Shown here piece by piece: positions 34,577-42,928 of a DNA stretch of 64,000 bases. Both the position numbers and the translations under genes were made by a program. Position 1 is the stretch's first letter. Every line of letters begins with the position of its first letter. This DNA is from Rhizobium sp. BT04. Its GTDB lineage: Bacteria > Pseudomonadota > Alphaproteobacteria > Rhizobiales > Rhizobiaceae. Under the pieces are notes generated by a model. That model had not been told where the DNA came from, did no database searches, and saw only the letters and a list, made by a program, of their open reading frames with translations. Where the stretch lies: NCBI RefSeq assembly GCF_030053135.1, contig NZ_CP125652.1:1364001-1428000 (forward strand), written 5' to 3'.

Positions 34577-35851
34577 ATGAACATCCTGATTCTCGGCGCT
34601 ACCGGCTTCATAGGCTCCATCGTCGCGGCCCGGCTGGTGGCCGACGGCCACGCCGTGACCGGCCTCGGGCGCAATCCGGCGCGTGCACGGCTGAAGCAGC
34701 CTGCGATCGGCTGGCGCCAGGCCGATCTCTCCCGTATGACGAAACCTGAGGATTGGGACGATATCCTCAAGGACCAGCATGTCGTCGTCAATTGTGCCGG
34801 CGCCCTGCAGGACGGTCTATCGGACGATCTGGCGGCCACCCAGGCCCAGGCGATGCTGGCGCTTTACACCGCCGCCAAACGCTCATCGCAGCCTCTGATC
34901 GTGCAGATATCGGCAAGGACGGCGGGCCCGGCAGGTGACCTGCCCTTTCTCGCCACCAAGCGGCGGGCCGACGAAGCGCTGGCGGCAAGCGGCCTGCCTC
35001 ATCTCATCCTGCGCCCCGCCCTCGTTCTCGGCCGCAATGCCCATGGCGGCTCGTCGCTCTTGCGCGCACTTGCCGCCTTCCCGCTGGCGCTGCCGCTCGT
35101 CCATGCCGAAAGCCCGGTCGAAACACTTTCCGTGGACGACGTGGCGGAAGCCGTGTCGCGGGCGGTCGCAGGCGATCTCCGCGGGGATATCGTTCTTTCC
35201 GCCCACGAGGTGCTTACGCTCGCCGATCTCGTCCGTCTTCACCGGCAATGGCTGGGCCTGCCGACCGTCCGCGTCCTTTCTCTTGCCCCGTGGCTTGCAA
35301 AGCCCGTGACGCGGCTGGCCGATATGGCGGGCCTGCTCGGCTGGCGTTCGCCGCTACGCTCAACGGCGATGACCGTCATGCAGGAGGGCATACGAAGCGT
35401 CAGACGAGAAAGCGGGCTTGCCGCCACATCGGCGGCGGAAACGCTCGCAGCCAACCCCTCGGGCGTCCAGGATCTCTGGTTTGGCCGGCTCTATCTCCTG
35501 AAGCCGCTCGTCATATCGGGCCTCTCCGCCTTCTGGCTGCTCTCCGGCCTGATCCCGCTGCTGTCGCTGGAGAAGACATCCGCCCACTTCCTGCCGTTCA
35601 TGCCGGAGGCGGCGGCAACGACGACGACGCTTGCGACCTGCCTCATCGACATCGCGCTCGGCGCCGCCGTGCTTGTCCGTCCCCTGGCGAAACGCGCCCT
35701 TCTCGGCATGCTTGGCGTGTCGCTCGCCTATCTCGCCGGCGCCAGCCTGCTCGAACCCGTGCTCTGGCTCGATCCGCTCGGGCCCCTCGTCAAGGTGCTG
35801 CCGTCCATCCTGTTGACGCTCACCGCACTTGCCACCCAGGACGAACGCTGA
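34577..35851 (+). CDS. NAD-dependent SDR fused to a DoxX-like membrane domain
   Basis: A 424-residue protein. Residues 1-280 are an atypical SDR (MNILILGATGFIGSIVAARL; IVQISARTAGPAGDLPFLAT) without a clear YxxxK. Residues ~300-420 contain four hydrophobic helices of the DoxX-like type (PLVISGLSAFWLLSGLIPLL; LATCLIDIALGAAVLVRPLA). SDR-DoxX fusions are known in proteobacteria but their reaction is not. The stop overlaps the downstream start as TGATG, so the two proteins are coupled. Confidence 0.9.
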   Translation: MNILILGATGFIGSIVAARLVADGHAVTGLGRNPARARLKQPAIGWRQADLSRMTKPEDWDDILKDQHVVVNCAGALQDGLSDDLAATQAQAMLALYTAAKRSSQPLIVQISARTAGPAGDLPFLATKRRADEALAASGLPHLILRPALVLGRNAHGGSSLLRALAAFPLALPLVHAESPVETLSVDDVAEAVSRAVAGDLRGDIVLSAHEVLTLADLVRLHRQWLGLPTVRVLSLAPWLAKPVTRLADMAGLLGWRSPLRSTAMTVMQEGIRSVRRESGLAATSAAETLAANPSGVQDLWFGRLYLLKPLVISGLSAFWLLSGLIPLLSLEKTSAHFLPFMPEAAATTTTLATCLIDIALGAAVLVRPLAKRALLGMLGVSLAYLAGASLLEPVLWLDPLGPLVKVLPSILLTLTALATQDER

Positions 35852-36327
35852 TGCTTGAGGAATGGCTGCTGCTTGCCCATGTCATCGGCGCGACCGTGCT
35901 CTTCGGCACCGGCGCCGGCATTGCCTTCTTCATGGTGATGGCGCACCGCACGCGCGATCCCAGACTGATTGCCCATGTCGCCGGCACCGTCGTCATTGCC
36001 GATACGATCTTCACCGCGACGGCAGCCATTTTCCAGCCGGTGACTGGCACACTGCTCGCCCGCTCGATCGGATGGGATCTTTGGGAAGGCTGGATTGCGC
36101 TGTCGCTGCTGCTTTATGTCGTCACCGGCCTGTTCTGGCTGCCGGTCGTTTGGATCCAGATCCGGCTGCGTAATCTCGCTCGCGTCGCAACAATGGCGGG
36201 GAGCGCTCTGCCGCCCGTCTATTTCAGCCTCTACCGCATCTGGTTCGCCTGCGGCTTTCCAGCCTTTTTCGCTGTCGTCGGCATTCTCTGGCTGATGCTG
36301 ACGAAACCGGCGATCGCTCTATTTTAG
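35851..36327 (+). CDS. DUF2269-family membrane protein
   Basis: A 158-residue integral membrane protein with four to five hydrophobic segments (LLLAHVIGATVLFGTGAGIA; IALSLLLYVVTGLFWLPVVW; FACGFPAFFAVVGILWLML). Conserved histidines near the start (LAHVIGA; MAHRTRD) resemble haem-ligand-like positions in this family, whose function is unknown. It begins inside the SDR-DoxX stop (TGATG), suggesting a two-protein membrane complex. It overlaps the convergent lysE gene by 9 bp. Confidence 0.88.
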   Translation: MLEEWLLLAHVIGATVLFGTGAGIAFFMVMAHRTRDPRLIAHVAGTVVIADTIFTATAAIFQPVTGTLLARSIGWDLWEGWIALSLLLYVVTGLFWLPVVWIQIRLRNLARVATMAGSALPPVYFSLYRIWFACGFPAFFAVVGILWLMLTKPAIALF

Positions 36328-36912
36328 CATCGGCCAGAGACTCGCCACCAAAAGCACAGCCATGCTGATGTTGAACCGTTTCAGCCGCACCGGATCGGAA
36401 AGCCATTCCCGAAGCGCCGAGCCGAAGCCCGCCCAGGTCGAAACGCTCGGCACGTTGACGATCGCGAAAGCCAGCCCGACGATCAGCACGCTGATGAGAT
36501 AGAGTTCGGGATTGGTATAGGTCGCCATCGCCGTGACCGCCATCACCCAGGCTTTCGGATTGACCCACTGGAAAGCCGCCGCCGCGAGAAAGGACATCGG
36601 CGCTGCGCCGCTCTTGCCTTCGCTGAGAGAACGCGAGGAGGCAATCTTCCAGGCGATCCACACGAGATAGGCGCCGCCGGCGAATTTCAGCGCCGTGTAG
36701 ACCACGGGCACGGTGTGCAGCAGCGCGCCGAGCCCGAGGCCGACGGCGATGAGCAGCGTGAAGAAGCCGGCGCCGATGCCGAGCATATGCGGGATCGTCC
36801 TGCGGAAGCCGAAATTCACGCCCGAGGCGAAGAGCATCATATTGTTCGGCCCCGGCGTGATCGACGTCGTGAAGGCGAAGAGAAAGAGAGCTAAAAACGT
36901 ATCCGGCGGCAT
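36319..36912 (-). CDS. LysE-family amino acid exporter
   Basis: A 197-residue inner-membrane exporter with about six hydrophobic segments and the family start FTTSITPGPNNMMLFASGVN, followed by FGFRRTIPHMLGIGAGF; QWVNPKAWVMAV is also typical. The LysE/RhtB family exports amino acids; the substrate is unknown. A TGTCA-TGG-TGACA palindrome lies 84-96 bp upstream of its start, as in the aminotransferase gene at 2.8 kb, with a similar CTGACGTAAATAAA promoter-like box. A shared amino-acid-responsive regulator is inferred. Confidence 0.92.
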   Translation of the reverse strand: MPPDTFLALFLFAFTTSITPGPNNMMLFASGVNFGFRRTIPHMLGIGAGFFTLLIAVGLGLGALLHTVPVVYTALKFAGGAYLVWIAWKIASSRSLSEGKSGAAPMSFLAAAAFQWVNPKAWVMAVTAMATYTNPELYLISVLIVGLAFAIVNVPSVSTWAGFGSALREWLSDPVRLKRFNISMAVLLVASLWPMLK

Positions 36913-36995
36913 GCGACCTCCAAAGTCAGCATTTCCTTGGCCTGCTTTATTTACGTCAGCATAACTGCCCTAAAATCTTGATGCCATTACATTAT

Positions 36996-37008
36996 TGTCA
37001 TGGTGACA
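36996..37008. promoter_or_regulatory. Palindrome upstream of lysE, second copy of the 2834 motif
   Basis: TGTCA-TGG-TGACA, 84 bp upstream of the lysE start and 55 bp before the divergent aldo/keto reductase. It has the same core and spacer as 2834-2848. Confidence 0.5.
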
Positions 37009-37062
37009 GGACCACTTGAAAGATAAGAACGCCGCGCAATCTCCTGCAAAATGGAAAAAATC

Positions 37063-37911
37063 ATGCAAGATGATCCGATCCCTACAGTCAAATTCCCGAA
37101 CGGCGCGGAAGTGCCGGCACTCGGCCAGGGAACCTGGGCCATGGGCGAGGCTGCCGGCTATGCAAAGGCCGAGATCGAAAGCCTGAAGGCCGGCATCGAT
37201 CTCGGCATGACGCTAATCGACAGCGCCGAAATGTATGGCGACGGCGGCGCCGAGGAGATCGTCGGTCAGGCGATCAAAGGGCGGCGCGACGAGGTCTTCA
37301 TCGTCAGCAAGGTCTATCCCTGGAACGCCAGCCTGAAAGGCACGATCGAAGCTTGCGAAAACAGTCTCGAACGACTCGGTACCGACCGCATCGATCTCTA
37401 CCTATTGCACTGGCGCGGCAACTATCCGCTCGCCGAGACGGTCGAAGCTTTCGAGACGCTGAAGGCAGCGGGCAAAATCGGCGCCTGGGGCGTCTCCAAC
37501 TTCGATACCGACGACATGCAGGAACTGCTCCGCGTGCCTGACGGCGCCAATGTCGCCGCCAACCAGGTGCTCTACAATCTTTCCCGCCGCGGCGTCGAAT
37601 TCGATCTGTTGCCCTGGTGCCAGAGCCGCAACATTCCGATCATGGCCTATTCGCCGATCGAACAGGGCCGCATCCTGCACCATCCCGAGCTGATTCGCAT
37701 CGCCAAGGCCAATCAGGCGACACCCGCACAAGTGGCGCTCGCCTTCCTGCTGGAACGCGACAGCGTCTTCGTCATACCGAAGACATCAAATGTCGAGCGC
37801 GTTCGCGAAAACCGCGACTGCGTGTCGCTCGACATTACCGACGAGGACTGGAGGGCGCTCGACGCGGCCTTCCCACCGCCGACAGGCAAAAGGTCGCTGG
37901 AGATGCTGTGA
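37063..37911 (+). CDS. Aldo/keto reductase
   Basis: A 282-residue TIM-barrel NADPH reductase. The catalytic tetrad is visible: Asp/Tyr in [20 protein letters not shown], Lys in [11 protein letters not shown], and His in [32 protein letters not shown] and [14 protein letters not shown] form the cofactor side. It resembles YeaE-type methylglyoxal-reducing AKRs. ATG 37063 is chosen because the ATG at 37051 encodes a purine-rich run that could serve as RBS; either is possible. Substrate unknown. Confidence 0.9.
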   Translation: MQDDPIPTVKFPNGAEVPALGQGTWAMGEAAGYAKAEIESLKAGIDLGMTLIDSAEMYGDGGAEEIVGQAIKGRRDEVFIVSKVYPWNASLKGTIEACENSLERLGTDRIDLYLLHWRGNYPLAETVEAFETLKAAGKIGAWGVSNFDTDDMQELLRVPDGANVAANQVLYNLSRRGVEFDLLPWCQSRNIPIMAYSPIEQGRILHHPELIRIAKANQATPAQVALAFLLERDSVFVIPKTSNVERVRENRDCVSLDITDEDWRALDAAFPPPTGKRSLEML

Positions 37912-37914
37912 TCA

Positions 37915-38110
37915 GACGCCATGCCCCTTCATCCGCCTGCCGGCACCTTCTCCCGGCAAGCGGGGCGAAGGGGACACGTGGCAACCCTCCTGATCCCTGT
38001 CGAACTCTTGTATGGCACGTCCCCTCGCCCGGTTTACGGGTGTCCGAAGGACGGGGGCGAGACGAGTGGCTCGACCCCGGTTGGGTTAGGGTGAGGGGCA
38101 GCTATCGGCA
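37915..38110. repeat. Intergenic palindromic repeat region
   Basis: Between two converging genes there are fold-back segments: GCCGGCACCTTCTCCCGGCA near 37938, and CCCCTCGCCC near 38021 complementary to GGGCGAG near 38056, ending with GTTAGGGTGAGGGGCAG. It is related in style to 34318-34445. No gene seen. Confidence 0.5.
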
Positions 38111-38133
38111 CCAACCAGACAGCAGCGGCAGAC

Positions 38134-38706
38134 TCACATCCCCTGCGCGCCACGGTTCATCGCCGCAATACCAGTGCGGCAGACCTCGATGAGGCCGAGC
38201 GGCTTCATGATCGCCACGAACTGGTCGATCTTCGAAGACTTGCCGGTGATCTCCAGGATGAAGTGGCCGACCGTCGCGTCCACCACCTTGGCATGAAAGG
38301 CGTCGGCAAGGCGCAGCGTCTCGGCGCGCATTTCGCCCTCGCCGATCACCTTGACCAGCGCCACTTCGCGCTCGATCGGACGGTCCTGGCCGAGTTCGCG
38401 GGCCCGCACCGTGAGATCGACGACGCGGTGCACAGGCACGATGCGCTCGAGCTGGGCCTTGATCTGCTCCAGCACGTGTGGCGTGCCGCGGGTGACGATG
38501 GTGATGCGGGAAAGATGCGCCTGGTGCTCGGTCTCGGAAACCGTCAGGCTCTCGATATTGTAGCCGCGCCCGGAAAACAGGCCGATGACCCGGGCAAGAA
38601 CGCCCGGCTCGTTGTCGACGAGAACCGAAAGCGTGTGGCTTTCGACCGCCGTCGTTTCCGGCGAGATGAAATAGGCGGAGCCCGTGGGCTGTAGATGTGC
38701 GTTCAT
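38134..38706 (-). CDS. ilvH: Acetolactate synthase small (regulatory) subunit
   Basis: A 190-residue regulatory subunit that binds valine and stimulates the catalytic IlvI. The N-terminal ACT domain reads SHTLSVLVDNEPGVLARVIG, then LFSGRGYNIESLTV; the C-terminal ACT-like domain spans VALVKVIGEGEMRAETLRLA to VGHFILEITG. A ~30-residue N-terminal extension is typical of alphaproteobacteria. It lies 83 bp downstream of ilvI on the same strand and is likely co-transcribed from the attenuator-controlled promoter. Confidence 0.97.
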   Translation of the reverse strand: MNAHLQPTGSAYFISPETTAVESHTLSVLVDNEPGVLARVIGLFSGRGYNIESLTVSETEHQAHLSRITIVTRGTPHVLEQIKAQLERIVPVHRVVDLTVRARELGQDRPIEREVALVKVIGEGEMRAETLRLADAFHAKVVDATVGHFILEITGKSSKIDQFVAIMKPLGLIEVCRTGIAAMNRGAQGM

Positions 38707-38789
38707 GGTCTTGAGTTTCCTCTTCCCTGCTGCATACCCCCCGAAAATCGGAAGCGATCTTCAGAAAGGATTATGCGCAAATTAAAATG

Positions 38790-40580
38790 TCAAACGAGCG
38801 CGCGGCCCTTGGCGTCAATCGCATTGGCGACAGCTTCATCAGTGGCCTCGTCAGGCAGCAGCATTTCGTTGTGAGCCTTGCCCGAGGGAATCATCGGGAA
38901 GCAGTTGGCGAGATTGGCGACGCGGCAATCGAAAATGACCGGCTTCTTGACCTCGATCATCTCGACGATGGCATCGTCGAGCTCGTCCGGCTTGTCGCAA
39001 CGCAGCCCGACCGCGCCATAGGCTTCCGCCAGCTTGACGAAATCCGGCATCGCCTCAGTATAGGAGTGCGACAGGCGGTTGCCGTGCAGCAACTGCTGCC
39101 ACTGGCGCACCATGCCCATGTACTGGTTGTTCATGATGAAGATCTTGATCGGCGCATCGTACTGGATCGCCGTCGACATTTCCTGGATGCACATCTGGAT
39201 CGAGGCGTCGCCGGCAATATCGATGACGAGACTATCGGGATGGGCAATCTGGACGCCGAGTGCTGCCGGCAGGCCGTAGCCCATCGTGCCGAGGCCGCCC
39301 GAGGTCATCCAGCGGTTCGGCTGTTCGAAGCCGAAGAACTGCGCCGCCCACATCTGGTGCTGCCCGACCTCGGTCGTGATGTAGGTGTCGCGGTCCTTGG
39401 TATGCGCAAACAGCCGTTCCAGCGCATATTGCGGCATGATGACGTCGCTGTTCTTCGTATAGGCGAAGGAGTTGCGCGCCCGCCAGCGGGCGATGTCGCT
39501 CCACCAATCCTCGAGGCGGTTTTTCTCCGGCTTCCTCGGCAGCGCCCGCCACAGGCGAACCATGTCTTCGAGGACATGGCCGACGTCGCCGCGGATGCCG
39601 ATATCGACACGGACGTTCTTGTTGATCGAAGACGGATCGATATCGATGTGGATCTTTTTCGAGTTCGGCGAAAAGGCGTTGAGACGGCCGGTGATGCGGT
39701 CGTCGAAGCGGGCGCCGATGCAGACCATGACGTCGCAGTCATGCATCGCCATGTTGGCCTCGTAGGAGCCGTGCATGCCGAGCATCTTCAGCCAGTTCTT
39801 GCCCGACGCCGGATAGGCGCCGAGGCCCATCAGCGTCGAAGTGATCGGGAAATCGGTGAGCTCGACCAGCTCGCGCAGCAGCTTGGAGGCCTCGGGGCCG
39901 GAATTGACGACACCGCCGCCGGAATAGATGACGGGACGGCGCGCGCTCGCCATCAGCTCGATCGCCGCATGGATCTGGTTGAGGTCGCCCTGGATCTTCG
40001 GCTGGTAGCTCTTCTGGACCGGATAGTCGGCGGGCGGCGTATAGGTGCCGGTCGCAAACTGCACGTCCTTCGGAATATCGACGACGACGGGACCCGGACG
40101 GCCGGACTGGGCGATGCGGAAGGCTTCGTGAATGACGGCGGCGAGTTCGTTGACATCCTTGACCAGCCAGTTGTGCTTGGTGCAGGGCCGGGTGATGCCG
40201 ACCGTATCGCATTCCTGGAAGGCGTCGGAGCCGATCAGCGAGGTCGGAACCTGGCCGGTCAGGCAGACGAGCGGGATCGAATCCATCAGCGCGTCCTGCA
40301 GCGGCGTGACCGCATTGGTGGCGCCCGGACCCGAGGTGACCAGCATGACGCCGACCTTGCCGGTGGAGCGGGCGTAGCCTTCGGCCGCATGGCCTGCCCC
40401 CTGCTCGTGACGGACGAGGATGTGCTTGATGTCGTCCTGCTGGAAGATCTCGTCATAGATCGGCAGGACCGCGCCGCCGGGATAGCCGAAGATATGTTCG
40501 ACGCCATTGTCCTTCAGCGCCTTGAGAACGATCTCCGCTCCTGTCATCCGATTGCCTGCCGCCTGATTGTCCGTGCTCAT
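38790..40580 (-). CDS. ilvI: Acetolactate synthase large (catalytic) subunit
   Basis: A 596-residue thiamine-diphosphate enzyme that makes 2-acetolactate or 2-aceto-2-hydroxybutyrate, the first common step of branched-chain synthesis. Signatures: HIFGYPGGAVLPIYDEIF, VRHEQGAGHAAEGYARSTG (catalytic Glu), and the ThDP motif GDASIQMCIQEMSTAIQYDA with IMNNQYMG. MSTDNQ at 40580 is the likely start; the frame extends 20 codons into the leader region. Upstream are a terminator and an 18-codon ilv leader peptide. Confidence 0.97.
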   Translation of the reverse strand: MSTDNQAAGNRMTGAEIVLKALKDNGVEHIFGYPGGAVLPIYDEIFQQDDIKHILVRHEQGAGHAAEGYARSTGKVGVMLVTSGPGATNAVTPLQDALMDSIPLVCLTGQVPTSLIGSDAFQECDTVGITRPCTKHNWLVKDVNELAAVIHEAFRIAQSGRPGPVVVDIPKDVQFATGTYTPPADYPVQKSYQPKIQGDLNQIHAAIELMASARRPVIYSGGGVVNSGPEASKLLRELVELTDFPITSTLMGLGAYPASGKNWLKMLGMHGSYEANMAMHDCDVMVCIGARFDDRITGRLNAFSPNSKKIHIDIDPSSINKNVRVDIGIRGDVGHVLEDMVRLWRALPRKPEKNRLEDWWSDIARWRARNSFAYTKNSDVIMPQYALERLFAHTKDRDTYITTEVGQHQMWAAQFFGFEQPNRWMTSGGLGTMGYGLPAALGVQIAHPDSLVIDIAGDASIQMCIQEMSTAIQYDAPIKIFIMNNQYMGMVRQWQQLLHGNRLSHSYTEAMPDFVKLAEAYGAVGLRCDKPDELDDAIVEMIEVKKPVIFDCRVANLANCFPMIPSGKAHNEMLLPDEATDEAVANAIDAKGRALV

Positions 40581-40640
40581 CTGTCTGTTCCGTTTGATGC
40601 TGGGATTGCGTTTGTGGCCGGAAGCCCTGTTTTCGGGCAT

Positions 40641-40663
40641 AAAAAAAGGCCCCGGAGGAGCCT
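40641..40663 (-). terminator. Attenuator terminator of ilvIH
   Basis: On the minus strand, AGGCTCC-TCC-GGGGCCT (one G-U pair) is followed by seven T (40641-40647). It lies after the leader peptide and about 60 bp before the ilvI start, as an attenuator terminator should. Confidence 0.8.
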
Positions 40664-40670
40664 GTCATCT

Positions 40671-40720
40671 AGCGCATGGGTGGCTATCGCCGGATGGTTA
40701 CACCATCCTGCCCATGCGCT
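40671..40720 (-). promoter_or_regulatory. ilvIH leader stem (10-bp perfect inverted repeat)
   Basis: AGCGCATGGG (minus 40720-40711) pairs perfectly with CCCATGCGCT (40680-40671), enclosing a second hairpin GGATGG/CCATCC that holds the leader stop codon. A ribosome stalled at the Leu-Ile-Val-Val codons would occupy the 5-prime arm, which fits an attenuation switch. The full set of alternative folds was not computed. Confidence 0.65.
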
Positions 40721-40754
40721 TTCCCACCACGATAAGAGCCGTTGCGATTTTCAT
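40698..40754 (-). CDS. ilv leader peptide (18 aa), attenuator of ilvIH
   Basis: A minus-strand mini-ORF reading MKIATALIVVGKRMGRMV then TAA. Codons 6-10 are Ala-Leu-Ile-Val-Val, the products of the pathway, as in enteric ilv leaders. It is too short for routine gene finding. No Shine-Dalgarno is present. Instead a -35/-10 pair (TTGACG-N17-TATCAC, 40791-40763) ends 8 bp before the ATG, so the transcript would begin at or next to the A of AUG, as known for the leaderless Sinorhizobium trp leader. It is followed by a 10-bp stem and a rho-independent terminator before ilvI. Confidence 0.85.
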   Translation of the reverse strand: MKIATALIVVGKRMGRMV

Positions 40755-40762
40755 GGTCGGAA

Positions 40763-40791
40763 GTGATAGACAGAAAATTTCGCAGCGTCAA
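40763..40791 (-). promoter_or_regulatory. Promoter of the ilvIH leader
   Basis: TTGACG (minus, 40791-40786), a 17-bp spacer, then TATCAC (40768-40763): near-consensus sigma-70 spacing. Transcription would start at about 40754-40757, that is at the leader AUG. Confidence 0.75.
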
Positions 40792-40903
40792 CGCATGCCG
40801 CAATAAAAAACTGCCCCAGCCTCGCGCACCCGAAAATCCATAGGATGAAGGATTTGTTAAAGGATCGACTTTATTCTTATACGCTACCGCATGGAGTAGC
40901 CCT

Positions 40904-42928
40904 TTGCTCAACAACGACTCGCGCACGTCTGGCAAGGCAGGCGAGCATGATCGCCGCGATGGCCATGCGCCGGGGAATCGCTTTCTCGGCCGCGTCGTTG
41001 CATGCAGCGGCTCCAGGGCGACGATTGCCGCCGTCGCCGAACAGGGCGGCACCGATCTCACCGAACTCTGGTCCGTCGGCCGGCTGATTTCGATCAGCGT
41101 CGGCCGCAATCGCGTCGTCGCCCTCGTCTATCAGATGAACACCGGCAGCCATGCCTGGGGCGAAGGCGAGGATAATACGTTCAGGATCGAGACCGAGCTT
41201 CTCGGCGAAGTCCGCGTCGATGAGGACGGCACCGAGGAATTCTCGACCGGCATCTCACGCTATCCCTATCTCGGCGCCATCGCCCACCGCATTCGCGCCG
41301 CCGACCTGATCCGCATCTACGATGCCGGAGAGGGCACGACAGCCGTAATCGGCAAGCTGACGCAGGACGAAAGCATCGATGCGGCGATCCATATCCCCTC
41401 GATGCTCTCCAAGCATTTCGCCGTCGTCGGTTCGACCGGCGTCGGCAAGTCGACGGCCGTGTCGCTGCTGCTGCACAAGGCGATCGCGGCGAACCCGAAG
41501 CTGCGCGTGCTGATCCTCGATCCGCACAACGAATTCGCCGCTGCCTTTCCCAAGCATGCCGTCACCATCGACACGGATACGCTCGACCTGCCCTTCTGGT
41601 TGATGCGGCTGGAGGAATTTGCCGAGGTCGTCTTCCGCGGCCGCCCACCGGTGCCCGAAGAACTCGACATGCTGCGTGATATCCTGCCGGAGGCCAAGCG
41701 CGCCTTCCGCGGCAGCGACAATTCGCTGGTGCGCCGCACGACGGAAAAGAGCTCGATCACTGCCGATACGCCGGTTCCCTACCGCATGGCCGATCTGCTG
41801 GCGCTGATCGACGAGCGCATCGGCCGCCTGGAAGGCCGCTCGGAAAAGCCCTTCCTGCGATCGCTGAAGATGCGCCTCATCGCCGCGATCAATGATCCGC
41901 GCTATCACTTCATGTTCTCCAACAACACGATCAGCGACACGATCACCGAAACCATCGCGCAGATCTTCCGCATCCCCGGCGACGGCAGGCCGATCTGCAC
42001 CTTCCAGCTTGCCGGCATTCCCTCCGAGGTCGTCAATTCGGTCGCCTCAGTGCTCTGCCGCATGGCCTTCGAAGTGGCGCTGTGGAGCGACGGCGCCATC
42101 CACATGCTGGTCGTCTGCGAGGAAGCTCACCGCTACATCCCCTCCGATCCGAGCCTCGGCTTCGTGCCGACACGCCAGGCAATCGCCCGCATCGCCAAGG
42201 AGGGCCGCAAATACGGCGTCTCGCTCGGCATCATCACGCAACGGCCGGGTGAGCTCGACCAGACGATCCTGTCGCAGTGTTCGACGCTGTTTGCCATGCG
42301 CCTTGCCAATGACCGCGACCAGGAAATCATCCGCTCGGCCATCCCGAATTCGTCGATCTCGACGACGAGCTTCATCTCCTCGATCGGCAACGGCGAGGCG
42401 ATCGCTTTCGGCGAGGCGATCAGCGTGCCGATGCGCATGCGCTTTTCCCGCGTCGACGAAAACCTGCTGCCGAAGGCGAGCAGCGCCAATAACAAACACA
42501 GCGAGGAAGATCCGGATACGGTCGACCTGCGCAAGATCGTCACCCGCATGCGGGCGGTAACCGTCGGACCAGACATCTCGAATTTCCAGCAGAGCTACGC
42601 GTCGTCCGTCACAAGCTCCGACGAGGCTGATGCCGCCGACGAGGATCTGGACGCCAAGCCCTACGCGCCGCCTGCACCGTCGTCCGCGTCGCTCGAATCC
42701 TACCGGCGCGAACTGCTGCCGCAGACACCGCGGCTGGATCCCGGCGTCTCCCCCTCGATCGATCCCCGGTTGGATGCGCTGCGCCGCGAGATGCGCCGCG
42801 AGGAACCGGTCTTTCCCCGACCGGCATCGCCGACGGACCAGCCTGCGATCACCCGCCGCGAGCCCGGCACGTCGCTGCGCGAAAGCATCCTGAAAAAACC
42901 GCTGAGCAGCCTCTATAACAAGGATTGA
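40904..42928 (+). CDS. HerA/DUF87-type ATPase
   Basis: A 674-residue FtsK/HerA-superfamily ATPase. The N-terminal ~130 residues form a HAS-barrel-like domain (RFLGRVVACSGSRATIAAVA). Walker A is GSTGVGKSTAVSLLL at 176-190, followed by VLILDPHNEFAAAF; Walker B is in MLVVCEEAHRYIPSDP; sensor/arginine regions follow (ITQRPGELDQTILSQCSTLF). The C-terminal ~120 residues are low-complexity and probably disordered. HerA works with nuclease NurA in archaeal end resection; no NurA, Sir2 or nuclease partner is adjacent here. TTG 40904 has GGAG upstream. Confidence 0.9.
   Translation: MLNNDSRTSGKAGEHDRRDGHAPGNRFLGRVVACSGSRATIAAVAEQGGTDLTELWSVGRLISISVGRNRVVALVYQMNTGSHAWGEGEDNTFRIETELLGEVRVDEDGTEEFSTGISRYPYLGAIAHRIRAADLIRIYDAGEGTTAVIGKLTQDESIDAAIHIPSMLSKHFAVVGSTGVGKSTAVSLLLHKAIAANPKLRVLILDPHNEFAAAFPKHAVTIDTDTLDLPFWLMRLEEFAEVVFRGRPPVPEELDMLRDILPEAKRAFRGSDNSLVRRTTEKSSITADTPVPYRMADLLALIDERIGRLEGRSEKPFLRSLKMRLIAAINDPRYHFMFSNNTISDTITETIAQIFRIPGDGRPICTFQLAGIPSEVVNSVASVLCRMAFEVALWSDGAIHMLVVCEEAHRYIPSDPSLGFVPTRQAIARIAKEGRKYGVSLGIITQRPGELDQTILSQCSTLFAMRLANDRDQEIIRSAIPNSSISTTSFISSIGNGEAIAFGEAISVPMRMRFSRVDENLLPKASSANNKHSEEDPDTVDLRKIVTRMRAVTVGPDISNFQQSYASSVTSSDEADAADEDLDAKPYAPPAPSSASLESYRRELLPQTPRLDPGVSPSIDPRLDALRREMRREEPVFPRPASPTDQPAITRREPGTSLRESILKKPLSSLYNKD

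Noticed and set aside
38787..40766. 659-codon plus-strand ORF opposite ilvI
   Set aside because: Antisense shadow; no domain pattern and complete overlap with a certain gene.
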